Positions 1 through 9,000 are shown, counted from the stretch's first letter. The stretch: 48,045 bases of DNA from Ornithinibacillus scapharcae TW25 (GCF_000190475.1 NZ_AEWH01000032.1:1-48045); one strand, 5' to 3'. The notes: generated by a model not told the origin, from the letters alone. Numbers and translations are program-made.

Positions 1-857
1 AGTTATCAAACTATATAGTGAATATCCTTCAACAACTCCCAGAGGATATGGAGTTAATGGATGTTTTAAGAACGATTGTATCAGCAATGGATATAGAGAA
101 AGATGCGGATATCTATAAAACGGCTACAAAGCTAATCGCTATCATGCCTACGTTAATTGCTTATCGTTATCGTTACAGCAAAGGATTATCCGTCATTAGT
201 CCCGATTCATCATTAGGGCATGTAGAAAATTTTATCTACATGATAACTGGTAATCGTAACAAAACCAATGCTAAAATTCTTGAAACATATCTAATATTAA
301 CGATGGAACATGGTCTTAATGCATCCACATTCGCAGCAAGAGTTACTATTTCAACTGAAAGTGACCTTGCATCTGCCATAACCAGTGCATTGGGTACCAT
401 GAAAGGCCCATTGCATGGTGGTGCACCATCTGGAGTTATAGCATTATTAGAGGAAATTAGTTCTGAAGATAGAATTTGTGAAGTAATACACAATAAACTA
501 GAAAAAAATGAGCGTATTATGGGATTTGGTCATCGTATCTATAAAACAGTCGATCCACGTGCTGAGAGCTTAAAGCAGATCATAATGAAACTAGATGATT
601 TACCGGAATGGATCACATTAGCATTAAAGACCGAAAAAGAAACAATAAATATCTTAAATCAAGCAAAACCAGACCGAAAATTATATACAAATGTGGAATA
701 TTACGCAGCTGCAATTATGAAGACATTAGATATTGATGCAAGTTTATTTACAGCAATATTCAGTTCAGCTCGAATTGTTGGCTGGTGCGCACACGCAATA
801 GAACAATCACAAAACAATACGATATTTAGACCTAATGCCATGTATATTGGAGAATAA
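1..857 (+). CDS. Citrate synthase / 2-methylcitrate synthase, C-terminal part (cut by left edge)
   Basis: Condenses acetyl-CoA (or propionyl-CoA) with oxaloacetate in the cytoplasm. The reading frame is open to the first base, so the GTG at 18 is an internal Val codon and the true N-terminus lies outside; about 285 of the usual 370 residues are present. Visible signatures are GPLHGGAP and MGFGHRIYK, which carry the two active-site histidines, the following DPRAE, and a C-terminal ARIVGWCAHAIEQ block. The end is natural (PNAMYIGE then TAA) and is followed by a strong terminator, so this is the last gene of its unit. Whether it is the main citrate synthase or a CitA/MmgD-like paralogue cannot be decided from this part; the gene is not next to icd or mdh on the visible side. 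Confidence 0.93.
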   Translation, partial: LSNYIVNILQQLPEDMELMDVLRTIVSAMDIEKDADIYKTATKLIAIMPTLIAYRYRYSKGLSVISPDSSLGHVENFIYMITGNRNKTNAKILETYLILTMEHGLNASTFAARVTISTESDLASAITSALGTMKGPLHGGAPSGVIALLEEISSEDRICEVIHNKLEKNERIMGFGHRIYKTVDPRAESLKQIIMKLDDLPEWITLALKTEKETINILNQAKPDRKLYTNVEYYAAAIMKTLDIDASLFTAIFSSARIVGWCAHAIEQSQNNTIFRPNAMYIGE

Positions 858-861
858 CGTT

Positions 862-908
862 AAAAATCGCTATAAATCATTTTGTATTATTTATAGCGAT
901 TTTTATTA
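862..908 (+). terminator. Rho-independent terminator after citrate synthase
   Basis: A perfect 16-bp inverted repeat (862-877 with 889-904, arm aaaaatcgctataaat) encloses an 11-base loop and runs into a T-rich tail. It lies five bases after the citrate synthase stop codon. Confidence 0.9.
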
Positions 909-1106
909 TTTGTCTCACTATCACAAGTATACTTTAATTATGAGATGAATTTTGTTGATTTATCTGTTACTTCCTATAATAAAGATTATGTTAACTAGTA
1001 AATAGTTTGAAATTTTAATAGATGTAGCCTTTAGTTTGAGTCCCTTCTTTGACAAATCAGATGAATAATTTTATTCAAGAGAAACACTTAATTTTCCTTC
1101 TCAACC

Positions 1107-1651
1107 TTATAACAAATCGTTAATCCTAATCCTCCAAATCAAATGATCGTTTCCTTTGCCCCAATAATCCTTTAACAAATAATCAGGATCTCCAAATTTC
1201 TTTTTCCATATTTGCTGTGCACTTCCATAACCACTATCTAAACAAAATTCTTCTATACCATTATTCTTTAAAGTAGAATACATCGTAGTCAACAGCAAAT
1301 TTCCTACACCCATTCTCTGATAGTTAGGGTGAAAAAATACTCTACCTACCTCAATTAACCCTTTGTAAGTGTTAATTGTACAATTACATATGAATTCACT
1401 TTCAGGACCATATTCAATGGAGCCAATAATTCAATTTCCATCTAATGCAATCAAGAAATATTGTTTCTCTCCATTGCTTTTAAATCACTTTCCAAGTATT
1501 TTTCCTTAACATCGATTTCATCATTTATATCATTCAACTTCTCACTTATACTTCCTTTAATAATAGTATCGTTAACAACAATTCTAAAGAGGGAATGAAA
1601 CTCTATTATATCCTCAATTTAGGGTCTACGTATTTCTACTTTAATCGCCAT
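1107..1651 (-). pseudogene. GNAT-family N-acetyltransferase, decayed
   Basis: Reading from the ATG at 1651 gives the start of a GNAT-like protein (MAIKVEIRRP), interrupted at codon 11 by TAA (1619-1621). Further on there is a frameshift near 1456-1462 and a second in-frame TGA at 1431-1433. The last open part (1107-1313) reads YQRMGVGNLLL, the acetyl-CoA binding loop of GNAT proteins, followed by a typical C-terminal strand with an IWKKKFG motif. The conceptual protein would be about 180 residues, normal for the family. Three independent lesions make sequencing error an unlikely explanation. The substrate is unknown. It is the first of two acetyltransferase relics lying side by side. Confidence 0.8.
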
Positions 1652-1773
1652 AGATCTTCACCACTTCTATTTACTTTTACTCATAACCTACTCTCCTTCA
1701 TTTGATCAGGTAATCAAATGAAACCAAATATTCTAAGTCCTTCTTACTAAATTACCCCACTAGCATACTATCT

Positions 1774-1990
1774 TTAAAATTTATTATTTGAGGTATGTAA
1801 TTTTTCCTCCTTGGGTTCTATAGAATGACCAGCAGTATAGCTCCCTACAATCAGACCTATCATACAGTTGTCACCAATTCTAAATTCAGCCTTATCTAAA
1901 ATAGTGCCATTATAACCAGCATAGAAATTACCACCAACGTAGGTACTGTAGCGCAAATCGCAGTGAGAATTGTGTTCAGTGCTCGGATTA
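1774..1990 (-). pseudogene. Maltose/galactoside O-acetyltransferase-like fragment (left-handed beta-helix)
   Basis: The frame reads HCDLRYSTYVGGNFYAGYN and then TILDKAEFRIGDNCMIG and YTAGHSIEP, matching the hexapeptide-repeat core of sugar O-acetyltransferases (Maa/LacA type), including the AGH region that carries the catalytic His. Family members are about 185 residues; only about 65 recognisable ones remain. The N-terminal helical domain is missing and the C-terminus runs into unrelated residues shortly after GHSIEP. It is therefore most likely a non-functional remnant. It partly abuts the 3' end of the oxidoreductase gene at 1988. Confidence 0.65.
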
Positions 1991-2977
1991 GTAACTTGTT
2001 AAAAATACTTTTATCTTTGTTTTATTAAATTCAACAGTGTCAATTGCTTTTTTGATATCAGTCAGGTCATACTTATAATCGGCCATACTCAAAAATAACC
2101 TTTTACAATCTATTAGCTGTATTAAATGATTAAATGTTTCCTGCCATTTTTTTGCTGATATATTTTTATTCCAATTCCGCAAATGAAATATATTCGCTTT
2201 CACATTTGCTTTTTTTACAATATCTTCCCAATTTACTTGTATCCCTGATAAAAGACCGATCGTTAAAAAATGACCATTAGGGCGAACACTAAAAGCTAAT
2301 TCATTACCATCCGAACCCCCAATAGAATCAATAGCAGCATCTACACCCATTCCACTTGTTAATTCCATAACGGTTTCACGCAGTCGACTTATAGACGTGT
2401 CTATCACATTGGTAGCACCGAGATGAAGTAATTCCTCTGTATACTTATTATTTCTAGTCACTGCAATTAATCGAAAACCTAAAATCATGGATAATTGAGC
2501 AAAAATATGCCCAATAGAAGATCCACATGCGTTAACCAATAAAACATCATTCGGTCGTAATTTTAAGACTTCCGTACAAACTACCCATGCAGTAACGGGA
2601 TTAATATACATTTGAGAAGCAGTTAAATCGTCAATAGAATCAGGTATAGGAACCGCAAATTCTTCTGTTGTCTTAACAAACTCTTGCCATGTACCTTCCC
2701 CACGTAGAGGTAAAACCCGTTTACCAATAAGGTCTTTTGAAACTAAAGGGCCTACATCCTCAACAAACCCAACACCTTCGTAACCAGGAATACTAGGTAA
2801 AGAAATTCGATGCGAATAAGCTCCTCTAATAGGAATTAAATCAGAAGGATTGATAGGTCGTGCCAACATTCGAACAAGAATTTCATTTTCTCTTGGGGGT
2901 TCTATAGTTTTAAATTCAATATTTAACACATCTCTAGGACTACCGAATTCGTAGAAATAAATATATTTTGCTTCCAA
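1988..2977 (-). CDS. Zinc-independent medium-chain dehydrogenase/reductase (quinone/enoyl reductase type)
   Basis: An NAD(P)H-dependent oxidoreductase of 329 residues with the MDR fold. The N-terminal GroES-like half carries INPSDL (42-47) and GYEGVG (65-70), typical of quinone oxidoreductases and 2-enoyl thioester reductases. The nucleotide-binding half has NACGSSIGHIFAQL (149-162), a variant of the usual Rossmann AxGxxG stretch. The Cys/His/Glu zinc ligands of alcohol dehydrogenases are not seen, so a reductase rather than a classical alcohol dehydrogenase is likely. The start is TTG at 2977 with a weak GGGG about 13 bases upstream. It stands alone between a pseudogene zone and a separate SDR-like gene. 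The substrate is not known. Confidence 0.85.
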   Translation of the reverse strand: MEAKYIYFYEFGSPRDVLNIEFKTIEPPRENEILVRMLARPINPSDLIPIRGAYSHRISLPSIPGYEGVGFVEDVGPLVSKDLIGKRVLPLRGEGTWQEFVKTTEEFAVPIPDSIDDLTASQMYINPVTAWVVCTEVLKLRPNDVLLVNACGSSIGHIFAQLSMILGFRLIAVTRNNKYTEELLHLGATNVIDTSISRLRETVMELTSGMGVDAAIDSIGGSDGNELAFSVRPNGHFLTIGLLSGIQVNWEDIVKKANVKANIFHLRNWNKNISAKKWQETFNHLIQLIDCKRLFLSMADYKYDLTDIKKAIDTVEFNKTKIKVFLTSY

Positions 2978-3211
2978 AACAATAATGACCCCTTTTTATA
3001 AGTTAAATTCATTTAATTATAGCATTTTTAACTCACCTGACAGTTAGTTCTACAAGAAATAATACCGCACAATCATCATCTTAAACTATGTTCACAACTA
3101 AACTTCGGGCTACAACAATGTACGAGATACCCTTACGATAACGAAACCCTCTTCATATTAAAGTGAATTATTGCCAAGACGGTCAAAGTATTTTGAATTT
3201 CATCCCCTGTC

Positions 3212-4249
3212 CTATTTGTTTTTTTGGAACCAAGCATCTAGTAACTCTTGCTCTTTTTTACGAGATATACCTGTTTTTCTTTTTGAATCTTGTCTTGATA
3301 GTTCCCATTGATACACATCATGTATAGTTTCTTTAATAGGACTAAAAGAAAGCCCAGCGTCTAACGCTTTTTTTATACTAATACACATTTTCCAGGGTTT
3401 AGTTTCTCCTTCTAACGGGAAATGTTCAGGTATCCATAACGGCATTTCGGTCCACGGTTGTATTTGATGATCCAACACAAATTGTTCATCTACCCAGACA
3501 AATTCAGCGTCGCTGTTTGTAACCACTTTGCACGTGTTTAGCAGCTCTTCCATCGTCAATTCATGATCTGGGCCTGTAACATTAAACGTTCCAGCTTTTC
3601 TTTTTTCCATCATATCAAAGACCCATCTTGCTATATCTTTCACGTCGATTAGTTGAATTGGACGGTACGGACTTCCAGGCACCATTATATTTCCGCCCTC
3701 CGCCACACGTTGAACCCAGTATGGGAGCCGATCCGTATAGTCAAACTGCCCGACTAGTTGACCTGCCCTAATATGTAACACTTGTCCCGGCCAATATTTC
3801 TCTGCTTCTGCTTCACATAGCACTTTCAATGGACCGTAATGCTCATAAGGAGACAATCTCCCTTCTTCAACGTCTTTCAATACGTTTTTCATTTGATCTG
3901 GTGGAATGGACTGTAAATGATAGTCTTCCGCAATATTGAACGGAATCCAATCTTTATAAACAGAGATACTTGAAATATATGTATAATGTTCAATACTAGT
4001 CCCGAGAACAGATGCAATATTGTTTATTTGATGAGGAGCGAAGCCACATGTGTCCATTACAACATCCCATTTCTTATTTTCGAGCTGTGATACATCTCCG
4101 TCCCTATCACCGATAAGCTGTTCCACATCGGGAAATGCTTCTTTATTGGTCCCGCGATTGAACAATGTGATTTCATGACCTCTTTTCAATCCTTCTTCTA
4201 CGAAAGCTTTTCCTAAAAATCGAGTACCTCCCAAGATAAGAACCTTCAT
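3212..4249 (-). CDS. NAD-dependent epimerase/dehydratase-like SDR protein
   Basis: A 345-residue atypical SDR-family protein. It opens with MKVLILGGTRFLG, the glycine-rich Rossmann motif of the epimerase/NmrA branch, followed by FNRG (31-34), which contacts the NAD(P) ribose or phosphate. Mid-protein stretches such as YISSISVY resemble those of UDP-glucose epimerase-like and chloroplast RNA-binding SDRs, but the YxxxK catalytic dyad is not clean (YEHYGPLKVLCE lies at about the right place). A GGGAGTAAGGGAATAGT leader precedes the ATG. There is no sugar-nucleotide neighbour, so the substrate is open. The gene is monocistronic on this strand. Confidence 0.85.
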   Translation of the reverse strand: MKVLILGGTRFLGKAFVEEGLKRGHEITLFNRGTNKEAFPDVEQLIGDRDGDVSQLENKKWDVVMDTCGFAPHQINNIASVLGTSIEHYTYISSISVYKDWIPFNIAEDYHLQSIPPDQMKNVLKDVEEGRLSPYEHYGPLKVLCEAEAEKYWPGQVLHIRAGQLVGQFDYTDRLPYWVQRVAEGGNIMVPGSPYRPIQLIDVKDIARWVFDMMEKRKAGTFNVTGPDHELTMEELLNTCKVVTNSDAEFVWVDEQFVLDHQIQPWTEMPLWIPEHFPLEGETKPWKMCISIKKALDAGLSFSPIKETIHDVYQWELSRQDSKRKTGISRKKEQELLDAWFQKNK

Positions 4250-4841
4250 ACTATTCCCTTACTCCCTTTCTCTTTTATATTTTCTACAATATGGTTAGTT
4301 GTAGAAAAATGCTAATGACGATTGTTCAATTAAACTACTCCTGTAGTTAATAACATCTACCTTAATAATATTATAACATTCTGAAAATATATAATAAATT
4401 TTAACTTTGCTCAACCTGTTTTAACCTTGCTTCCAATAGCAAATAATACTGTAAGGGATATCTACTATGGATTCGTGTGTTTTTAGTTCAAAATTTTCCC
4501 ATTTAAGTGTTTTTTCTCAAATTGGTCATATGTACAATTTTTTATTGTTTGAGCATCTCCCCAAATTCCATTAATAAATTTGGCACTTAGTCCTTAGTCC
4601 TTTTTAGTTATCTTTCATTCAACAAATAGTTCCTCTAATAATACAGCCTTTAATTGTTTGCTGAATTGTTGTACAATTTCGTTAATAGTTAAATTTTCCT
4701 CTAATTCATCTTTAGCTGCATCTGCATTTCTAGACTTCATAGGATATTTGCAATCAGTTTTTTAAAAGTAACTAACTTCCAATAAGAATATTACTAAAAA
4801 TAAAGTTAATCAATTCAAATTAAATCTAGGGGGATTTTTGA
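4250..4841. other. Intergenic region, 592 bp, no convincing gene
   Basis: AT-rich spacer between divergently oriented genes. The minus strand holds a 41-residue ORF (4740-4615, MKSRNADAAKDELEEN and so on) without a clear ribosome binding site. Further along there is a 35-residue open stretch without a start codon (LSAKFINGIWGDAQTIKN). Both look protein-like in composition and may be remnants of one decayed gene, but I recognise no family. The plus-strand lipoprotein promoter should lie near 4780-4830; no clear -35/-10 pair stands out. Confidence 0.4.
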
Positions 4842-6071
4842 ATGTTTAAAGTGATAGTTGTACTTGTATTTTGCATGTTGCTTGTTGCCTGCGATTCACA
4901 ACCGTCTGTAGATACAAAAGAAACAGAGAATAAAGAAGCTAAAGTAGAACAGGTGAATGAAGTGAATCAGGAGGATACACAGAGTGATCAAGATAACAGT
5001 CAGATTCAAAACGAAGAACTTGATGCAAAAAACTATTTTGAAGAAATGATAAAAGCAATTGAGGAAAATAATAAAGCTACCTTTATGTCCTATCAAGATG
5101 GAACGAATGAGCTATTTTATAAGGAACAAGAAGTATGGCTTAATGAAATTGAACAAAAGAAAAGTGAAGGTTGGGATGTTTCCGTAGTTATTAATAATGT
5201 AACTTTAGAGTCCTTAGATAAGGGAAACTTAGAATTAAAAATTAATATGCAACACGAAGATCAGAATATAAGTAACCATATTACTTACCCAATCCATAAT
5301 ATTAACGGTACATGGAAGATGAACGACCTACCTTTTCAGAAAATTACGGATGGCCCGATAAATTTGTACTACCTACCTTCTTTAGATAGTTATGCGGATA
5401 AAGTACTAGCAGATGTTAAAGAGATTGTAGATCTATATAATCAAACGTTTAACTGGAATCCAAGCGAAATAAATATCAAACTCTATGACTCTGTTGAGGA
5501 AATTTCCGCATCGACAGCTTGGCCAACTCTTTACGGGGTAGCGGTTCCATTTACCTCACTAAAGTTTGTTGTTCAAGGAGATTATGAGGTCACTTATGGA
5601 TTCATAAAACATGAAATTGTTCATACCATGCTTGCAGATATTTCTAATGATAATGCTCCGCCGTTTATGCAAGAAGGATTAGCTATATTTATTTCTAGTG
5701 CAGTCACGACAGATGAATCCGGAAAACTACAATTAGATTATGGGAATACCGCTGATAGAGAGAAAGTAATTTTAGAAAACACGGAAGAAATAAAACCTAT
5801 TGCAAATCTCAAAGACATCAATTATACCGAAGACTCTATCGATATTTATAACATAGGCTTCCTTATTACGAATTATTTAATTCAGACAGATGGAATAGAA
5901 AAATACTTAGAAATGGTAGAATTTTTGAAGGCAAACGATATCATAGATAAAGAAAATATCGATAGAGAAAAAATCGTATACCAGTATGCCATCGAAGCTT
6001 TGGAACAGACCTACGGATCGTTAGATAAACTATCCGAAGGGTATATTGATTATTACAGTAAAAAGCAATAA
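4842..6071 (+). CDS. Lipoprotein with gluzincin (peptidase MA-like) metalloprotease domain
   Basis: A 409-residue exported lipoprotein. The signal peptide ends in a lipobox LLVAC with Cys17, followed by a charged, Glu/Asn/Gln-rich linker to about residue 60. The middle (about 65-170) resembles the small alpha+beta domains found in front of extracytoplasmic enzymes. The C-terminal part contains HEIVH (257-261), a HExxH zinc site, and QEGLAIF with Glu278 seventeen residues later, the usual spacing for the third ligand in the peptidase MA-like gluzincins. All three ligands and the catalytic Glu258 are present, so an active cell-surface metallopeptidase is plausible. The start has a GGGGG site eight bases upstream. 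The gene is monocistronic and closed by a terminator. Its substrate is unknown. Confidence 0.85.
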   Translation: MFKVIVVLVFCMLLVACDSQPSVDTKETENKEAKVEQVNEVNQEDTQSDQDNSQIQNEELDAKNYFEEMIKAIEENNKATFMSYQDGTNELFYKEQEVWLNEIEQKKSEGWDVSVVINNVTLESLDKGNLELKINMQHEDQNISNHITYPIHNINGTWKMNDLPFQKITDGPINLYYLPSLDSYADKVLADVKEIVDLYNQTFNWNPSEINIKLYDSVEEISASTAWPTLYGVAVPFTSLKFVVQGDYEVTYGFIKHEIVHTMLADISNDNAPPFMQEGLAIFISSAVTTDESGKLQLDYGNTADREKVILENTEEIKPIANLKDINYTEDSIDIYNIGFLITNYLIQTDGIEKYLEMVEFLKANDIIDKENIDREKIVYQYAIEALEQTYGSLDKLSEGYIDYYSKKQ

Positions 6072-6074
6072 TAC

Positions 6075-6118
6075 AAAAAACCTGTTTTTGGTGTCAATCT
6101 TCAAAAACAGGTTTTTAC
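6075..6118 (+). terminator. Terminator of the gluzincin lipoprotein gene
   Basis: Arms aaaaacctgtttttg (6076-6090) and caaaaacaggttttt (6102-6116) pair perfectly and end in a T run, directly after the stop codon. Confidence 0.9.
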
Positions 6119-6472
6119 TAGTAGATTGTCCTACTACTATATAGCTTTAGAAACACGCACCCCTACAATTCTCCCTCCTATATTTTTTACAATATTGCAT
6201 TAACGTTGAAGTAGATACAAGAGATTGGTCTGCTATATCCTGTGTACGCATATAAACGACTTATTTATCGATTTTGCATGAACGGTCTAATTCTCCCTCA
6301 ATCAATCTTTTACGTAACTTCTTTTTATAATTCACATAAAAAACACAGCGTTACTTTTTTGACACAAAAAACTATCGTTGAAACATGAATCTAATGCTTC
6401 AAAATCTATATCTTATTCCCTTTTGTTCCTCTAGTATTGGTGGTGTAAATAAGTTTACGAGGAGGAAAAACA
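6118..6472. other. Intergenic region upstream of licH, 355 bp
   Basis: No intact gene. The minus strand holds a 34-residue HTH-like open stretch at 6147-6251, listed separately. Just upstream of it on the same strand a frame reads KKKLRKRLIEGELDRSCKIDK and then stops; this is not recognised. The licH promoter must lie in 6350-6460. The strong GAGGAGG site at 6460-6466 belongs to licH. I see no convincing catabolite-repression (cre) site. Confidence 0.5.
6147..6251 (-). pseudogene. Possible relic of an RpiR-type HTH regulator
   Basis: A short frame (MRTQDIADQSLVSTSTLMQY and then CKK) resembles the recognition helix region of RpiR/MurR-family regulators, where an EIA-x-SxVSxAT(V/I)xRxCKK pattern is usual. 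A stop lies four codons upstream and another shortly downstream, so nothing functional can be made here. Its position next to a phospho-sugar hydrolase suits a former sugar-phosphate regulator. The match rests on about 25 residues and is tentative. Confidence 0.35.
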
Positions 6473-7792
6473 ATGAACAAAGGAATAAAGATTGTCACAA
6501 TTGGTGGAGGTTCAAGTTATACTCCAGAGCTAATCGAAGGATTCATTAAAAGATATGATAGTTTACCGATCAGTGAAATTTGGTTAGTAGATATTCCAGA
6601 AGGTGAAGAAAAATTAAATATTGTTGGCGGATTAGCTAAGCGAATGGTTAAGGAAGCAGGCTTACCAATTGAAGTACACCTAACATTAGATCGTCGTAAA
6701 GCATTAAAGGATGCAGATTTTGTTACAACACAATTACGTGTAGGATTATTGGACGCCCGTGCGAAAGATGAACGCATTCCTCTAAAATATGGTGTTATTG
6801 GACAAGAAACAAATGGACCTGGTGGTTTATTCAAAGGGTTAAGAACTATCCCAGTGATTTTGGATATCGTTAAGGATATGGAGGAATTGTGTCCAGATGC
6901 ATGGTTAATTAACTTCGCAAACCCCGCTGGTATGGTGACCGAAGCAGTTCTTCGCCATAGTAATTGGAAGAAAGTAATTGGTTTATGTAATGTTCCTGTT
7001 ATGATGAAAATGAGTGTTGCAGAACTATTAGATGTTGATCCTAAACGAGTCCACATGGATCTTGCGGGTTTGAATCACATGGTTTATGGTTTGAATGTTT
7101 ATCTAGATGGAGAGCTATATACCGAGCAGTATATTGATAAACTCACTTCAAACGATTCGTCAAGTGGTACCATGAAAAATATTATCGATTTAAAATGGGA
7201 ACCTGATTTTATTAAAGCACTACAAGCAATTCCATGTCCTTATCACCGTTATTACTATAAAACAGATGAAATGTTTGAAGAGGAAAGTAACGCTGCAAAG
7301 GCAGAAGGAACACGTGCAGAAGTTGTACAAAAGTTGGAAAAAGAATTATTTGAGCTATATAACGATGAAAAACTAGCAATCAAACCTCCTCAATTGGAGA
7401 ATAGAGGTGGAGCTTATTATAGTGATGCAGCATGTAGTTTGATTGACTCTATCTATAATGATCGTAAAGATATCCAAACAGTTAACACGATAAATAATGG
7501 AGCCATTGCTAGTATTCCAGATGAATCTGCTATCGAAATAAATTGTGTCATTACAAAAGATGGCCCTAAACCAATTGGCATTGGTGATTTACCAGTAGCT
7601 ACAAGAGGACTGGTTCAACAAATTAAATCATTTGAAAGAATTGCAGCAGAAGCAGCAGTAACTGGTGATTACCAAACAGCGCTACTCGCAATGACGATTA
7701 ATCCACTCGTCCCCTCTGATACAGTTGCTAAACAAATTCTTGATGAGATGCTAGAAGCACATAAAGATTATTTACCACAGTTTCAACTGTAA
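6473..7792 (+). CDS. licH: 6-phospho-beta-glucosidase, glycoside hydrolase family 4
   Basis: Cytoplasmic NAD+- and Mn2+-dependent enzyme that hydrolyses phosphorylated beta-glucosides (cellobiose-6-P and similar) delivered by PTS uptake; family 4 works by oxidation and elimination at C3/C1. It has 439 residues, matching LicH/CelF length. Visible features are the dinucleotide fold VTIGGGSSYTPEL (8-20), NPAGMVTE (150-157), the metal ligands Cys172 (GLCNVP) and His202 (GLNHMV), and the NNGAIASIP loop. Start: ATG with GAGGAGG six bases upstream. No PTS permease or intact regulator lies beside it, so it is an orphan relative to the usual lic/cel operons and would depend on uptake genes elsewhere. 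Confidence 0.95.
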   Translation: MNKGIKIVTIGGGSSYTPELIEGFIKRYDSLPISEIWLVDIPEGEEKLNIVGGLAKRMVKEAGLPIEVHLTLDRRKALKDADFVTTQLRVGLLDARAKDERIPLKYGVIGQETNGPGGLFKGLRTIPVILDIVKDMEELCPDAWLINFANPAGMVTEAVLRHSNWKKVIGLCNVPVMMKMSVAELLDVDPKRVHMDLAGLNHMVYGLNVYLDGELYTEQYIDKLTSNDSSSGTMKNIIDLKWEPDFIKALQAIPCPYHRYYYKTDEMFEEESNAAKAEGTRAEVVQKLEKELFELYNDEKLAIKPPQLENRGGAYYSDAACSLIDSIYNDRKDIQTVNTINNGAIASIPDESAIEINCVITKDGPKPIGIGDLPVATRGLVQQIKSFERIAAEAAVTGDYQTALLAMTINPLVPSDTVAKQILDEMLEAHKDYLPQFQL

Positions 7793-7868
7793 TTATTAAT
7801 AATTGTCACTTCATAAATTTTGACGAAGAAATCGTTTGAACAATCTAAGTAAAAAATATAGTTACATT

Positions 7869-7916
7869 AAAATGGCTGGTATGAATAGTAGTGAACTGAG
7901 TTCATACTAGCCATTT
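7869..7916. terminator. Shared terminator between licH and the histidine kinase gene
   Basis: Inverted repeat with arms aaatggctggtatgaa (7870-7885) and ttcatactagccattt (7901-7916), containing one G-T pair. It lies between convergent genes and includes the kinase stop codon, so it can serve both strands. Confidence 0.75.
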
Positions 7917-9000
7917 ACTTCCTTGGCAATCTGAACCAAAATGTATGTTGATTCTTGTCCGATGAAACTCCTATAGTACCTCGATGACGTTCAATAATTT
8001 CTTTAGAAATAGCGAGTCCTAATCCAGATCCTCCTAATTCTCGTGACCTAGAATGATCAATACGATAAAAGCGTTCAAAAATCTTTTCCTGTTCCGCAAT
8101 TGAGATAGGTTTTCCAGGACCAGTTACACAGAGCATGTATCCTGACTCCCTAATCATACCCTCTATAACAATTGGCCCAGTCCCTTCATAATAGCGAATT
8201 GCATTATCAAGTAAATTACTAATGACTTGTGTTATCGCTTCACTATTAAGAGTTAGTATACTAGGTGCAACATCTACACGCACGTTTATATTTGCTTGCT
8301 TTGATGTCCATCGAAACATTTCAACAGATTGTTCCACTAGTTGTCTTATATTAACAGGAAACTTTTCTGAAAAAGTCTGTCTAGAACGATAGTCCCATTC
8401 CTTGAGTTGCTCCATCTGCTCTATTAAGCGAATAATTCTTCTAGATTCCTCATAGAGAGATTGATATAGCTTCTCATCTCCTTTAATCACACCATTTTGT
8501 AATGCACGTAGATAACCGTTTAAGTTTGATAATGGAGTTCGAAATTCATGCGATAGATCGGATACAAGCTTTAGTCGGCGTTCCTCATTTGTCTCTAATT
8601 GTTTTACTAATTCGTTAAAATGACTAATTAACTCACCAACTTCTCCCTCATGATTAACTTCAATAGGATTAGGGTACTCTCCTTTTTTCATCTTTTTAGT
8701 GGAATGGATAAGCTGTCTCAATGGATGGATTAGTTTCCTTGTTAAGTAAAAATGTGTGAGACTACCGATAACAATCGTAGAGATACTGAAAATCAATAAG
8801 TATTGAAACAGTGTAGCTTCAAATTGGGTTTGTTTTTGGTTACTCATGGTTACGAATCCTTCTGCTAGTACACAAGCCGTATTATAGATTGCCCAACTAC
8901 TAAAACCGACAAAGGCCGTAATAACAATTATGTTGAGAAAGGTTAATCGAAACAGTAATTGTTTAGGAACAAGTAAATTTTTAAATTTATTCCGTAACAA
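7915..9000 (-). CDS. Sensor histidine kinase (OmpR-system partner, two TM segments, HAMP)
   Basis: Membrane sensor kinase of 361 residues. TM1 spans about 15-38 and TM2 about 65-87, leaving a short outer loop of about 26 residues with one cysteine, Cys43. A HAMP domain follows (about 88-140). The phosphoacceptor is His151 in DLSHEFRTPLSN; the N box is NLLDNAIRYY (262-271), and the G2 box is GGSGLGLA. The G1 box reads CVTGPGKPI, with Val where the usual Asp stands; such variants occur in some kinases but are worth noting. The gene overlaps its response regulator by 14 bases and is the last gene of an operon with ccdA- and tlpA-like genes, which suggests that envelope thiol redox state or a related stress is sensed. 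Confidence 0.93.
   Translation of the reverse strand: MLRNKFKNLLVPKQLLFRLTFLNIIVITAFVGFSSWAIYNTACVLAEGFVTMSNQKQTQFEATLFQYLLIFSISTIVIGSLTHFYLTRKLIHPLRQLIHSTKKMKKGEYPNPIEVNHEGEVGELISHFNELVKQLETNEERRLKLVSDLSHEFRTPLSNLNGYLRALQNGVIKGDEKLYQSLYEESRRIIRLIEQMEQLKEWDYRSRQTFSEKFPVNIRQLVEQSVEMFRWTSKQANINVRVDVAPSILTLNSEAITQVISNLLDNAIRYYEGTGPIVIEGMIRESGYMLCVTGPGKPISIAEQEKIFERFYRIDHSRSRELGGSGLGLAISKEIIERHRGTIGVSSDKNQHTFWFRLPRK

Noticed and set aside
18-857. GTG at 18 as the start of the citrate synthase
   Set aside because: The frame is open to base 3 upstream of it and the upstream residues fit citrate synthase, so this is an internal codon of a gene cut by the window edge.
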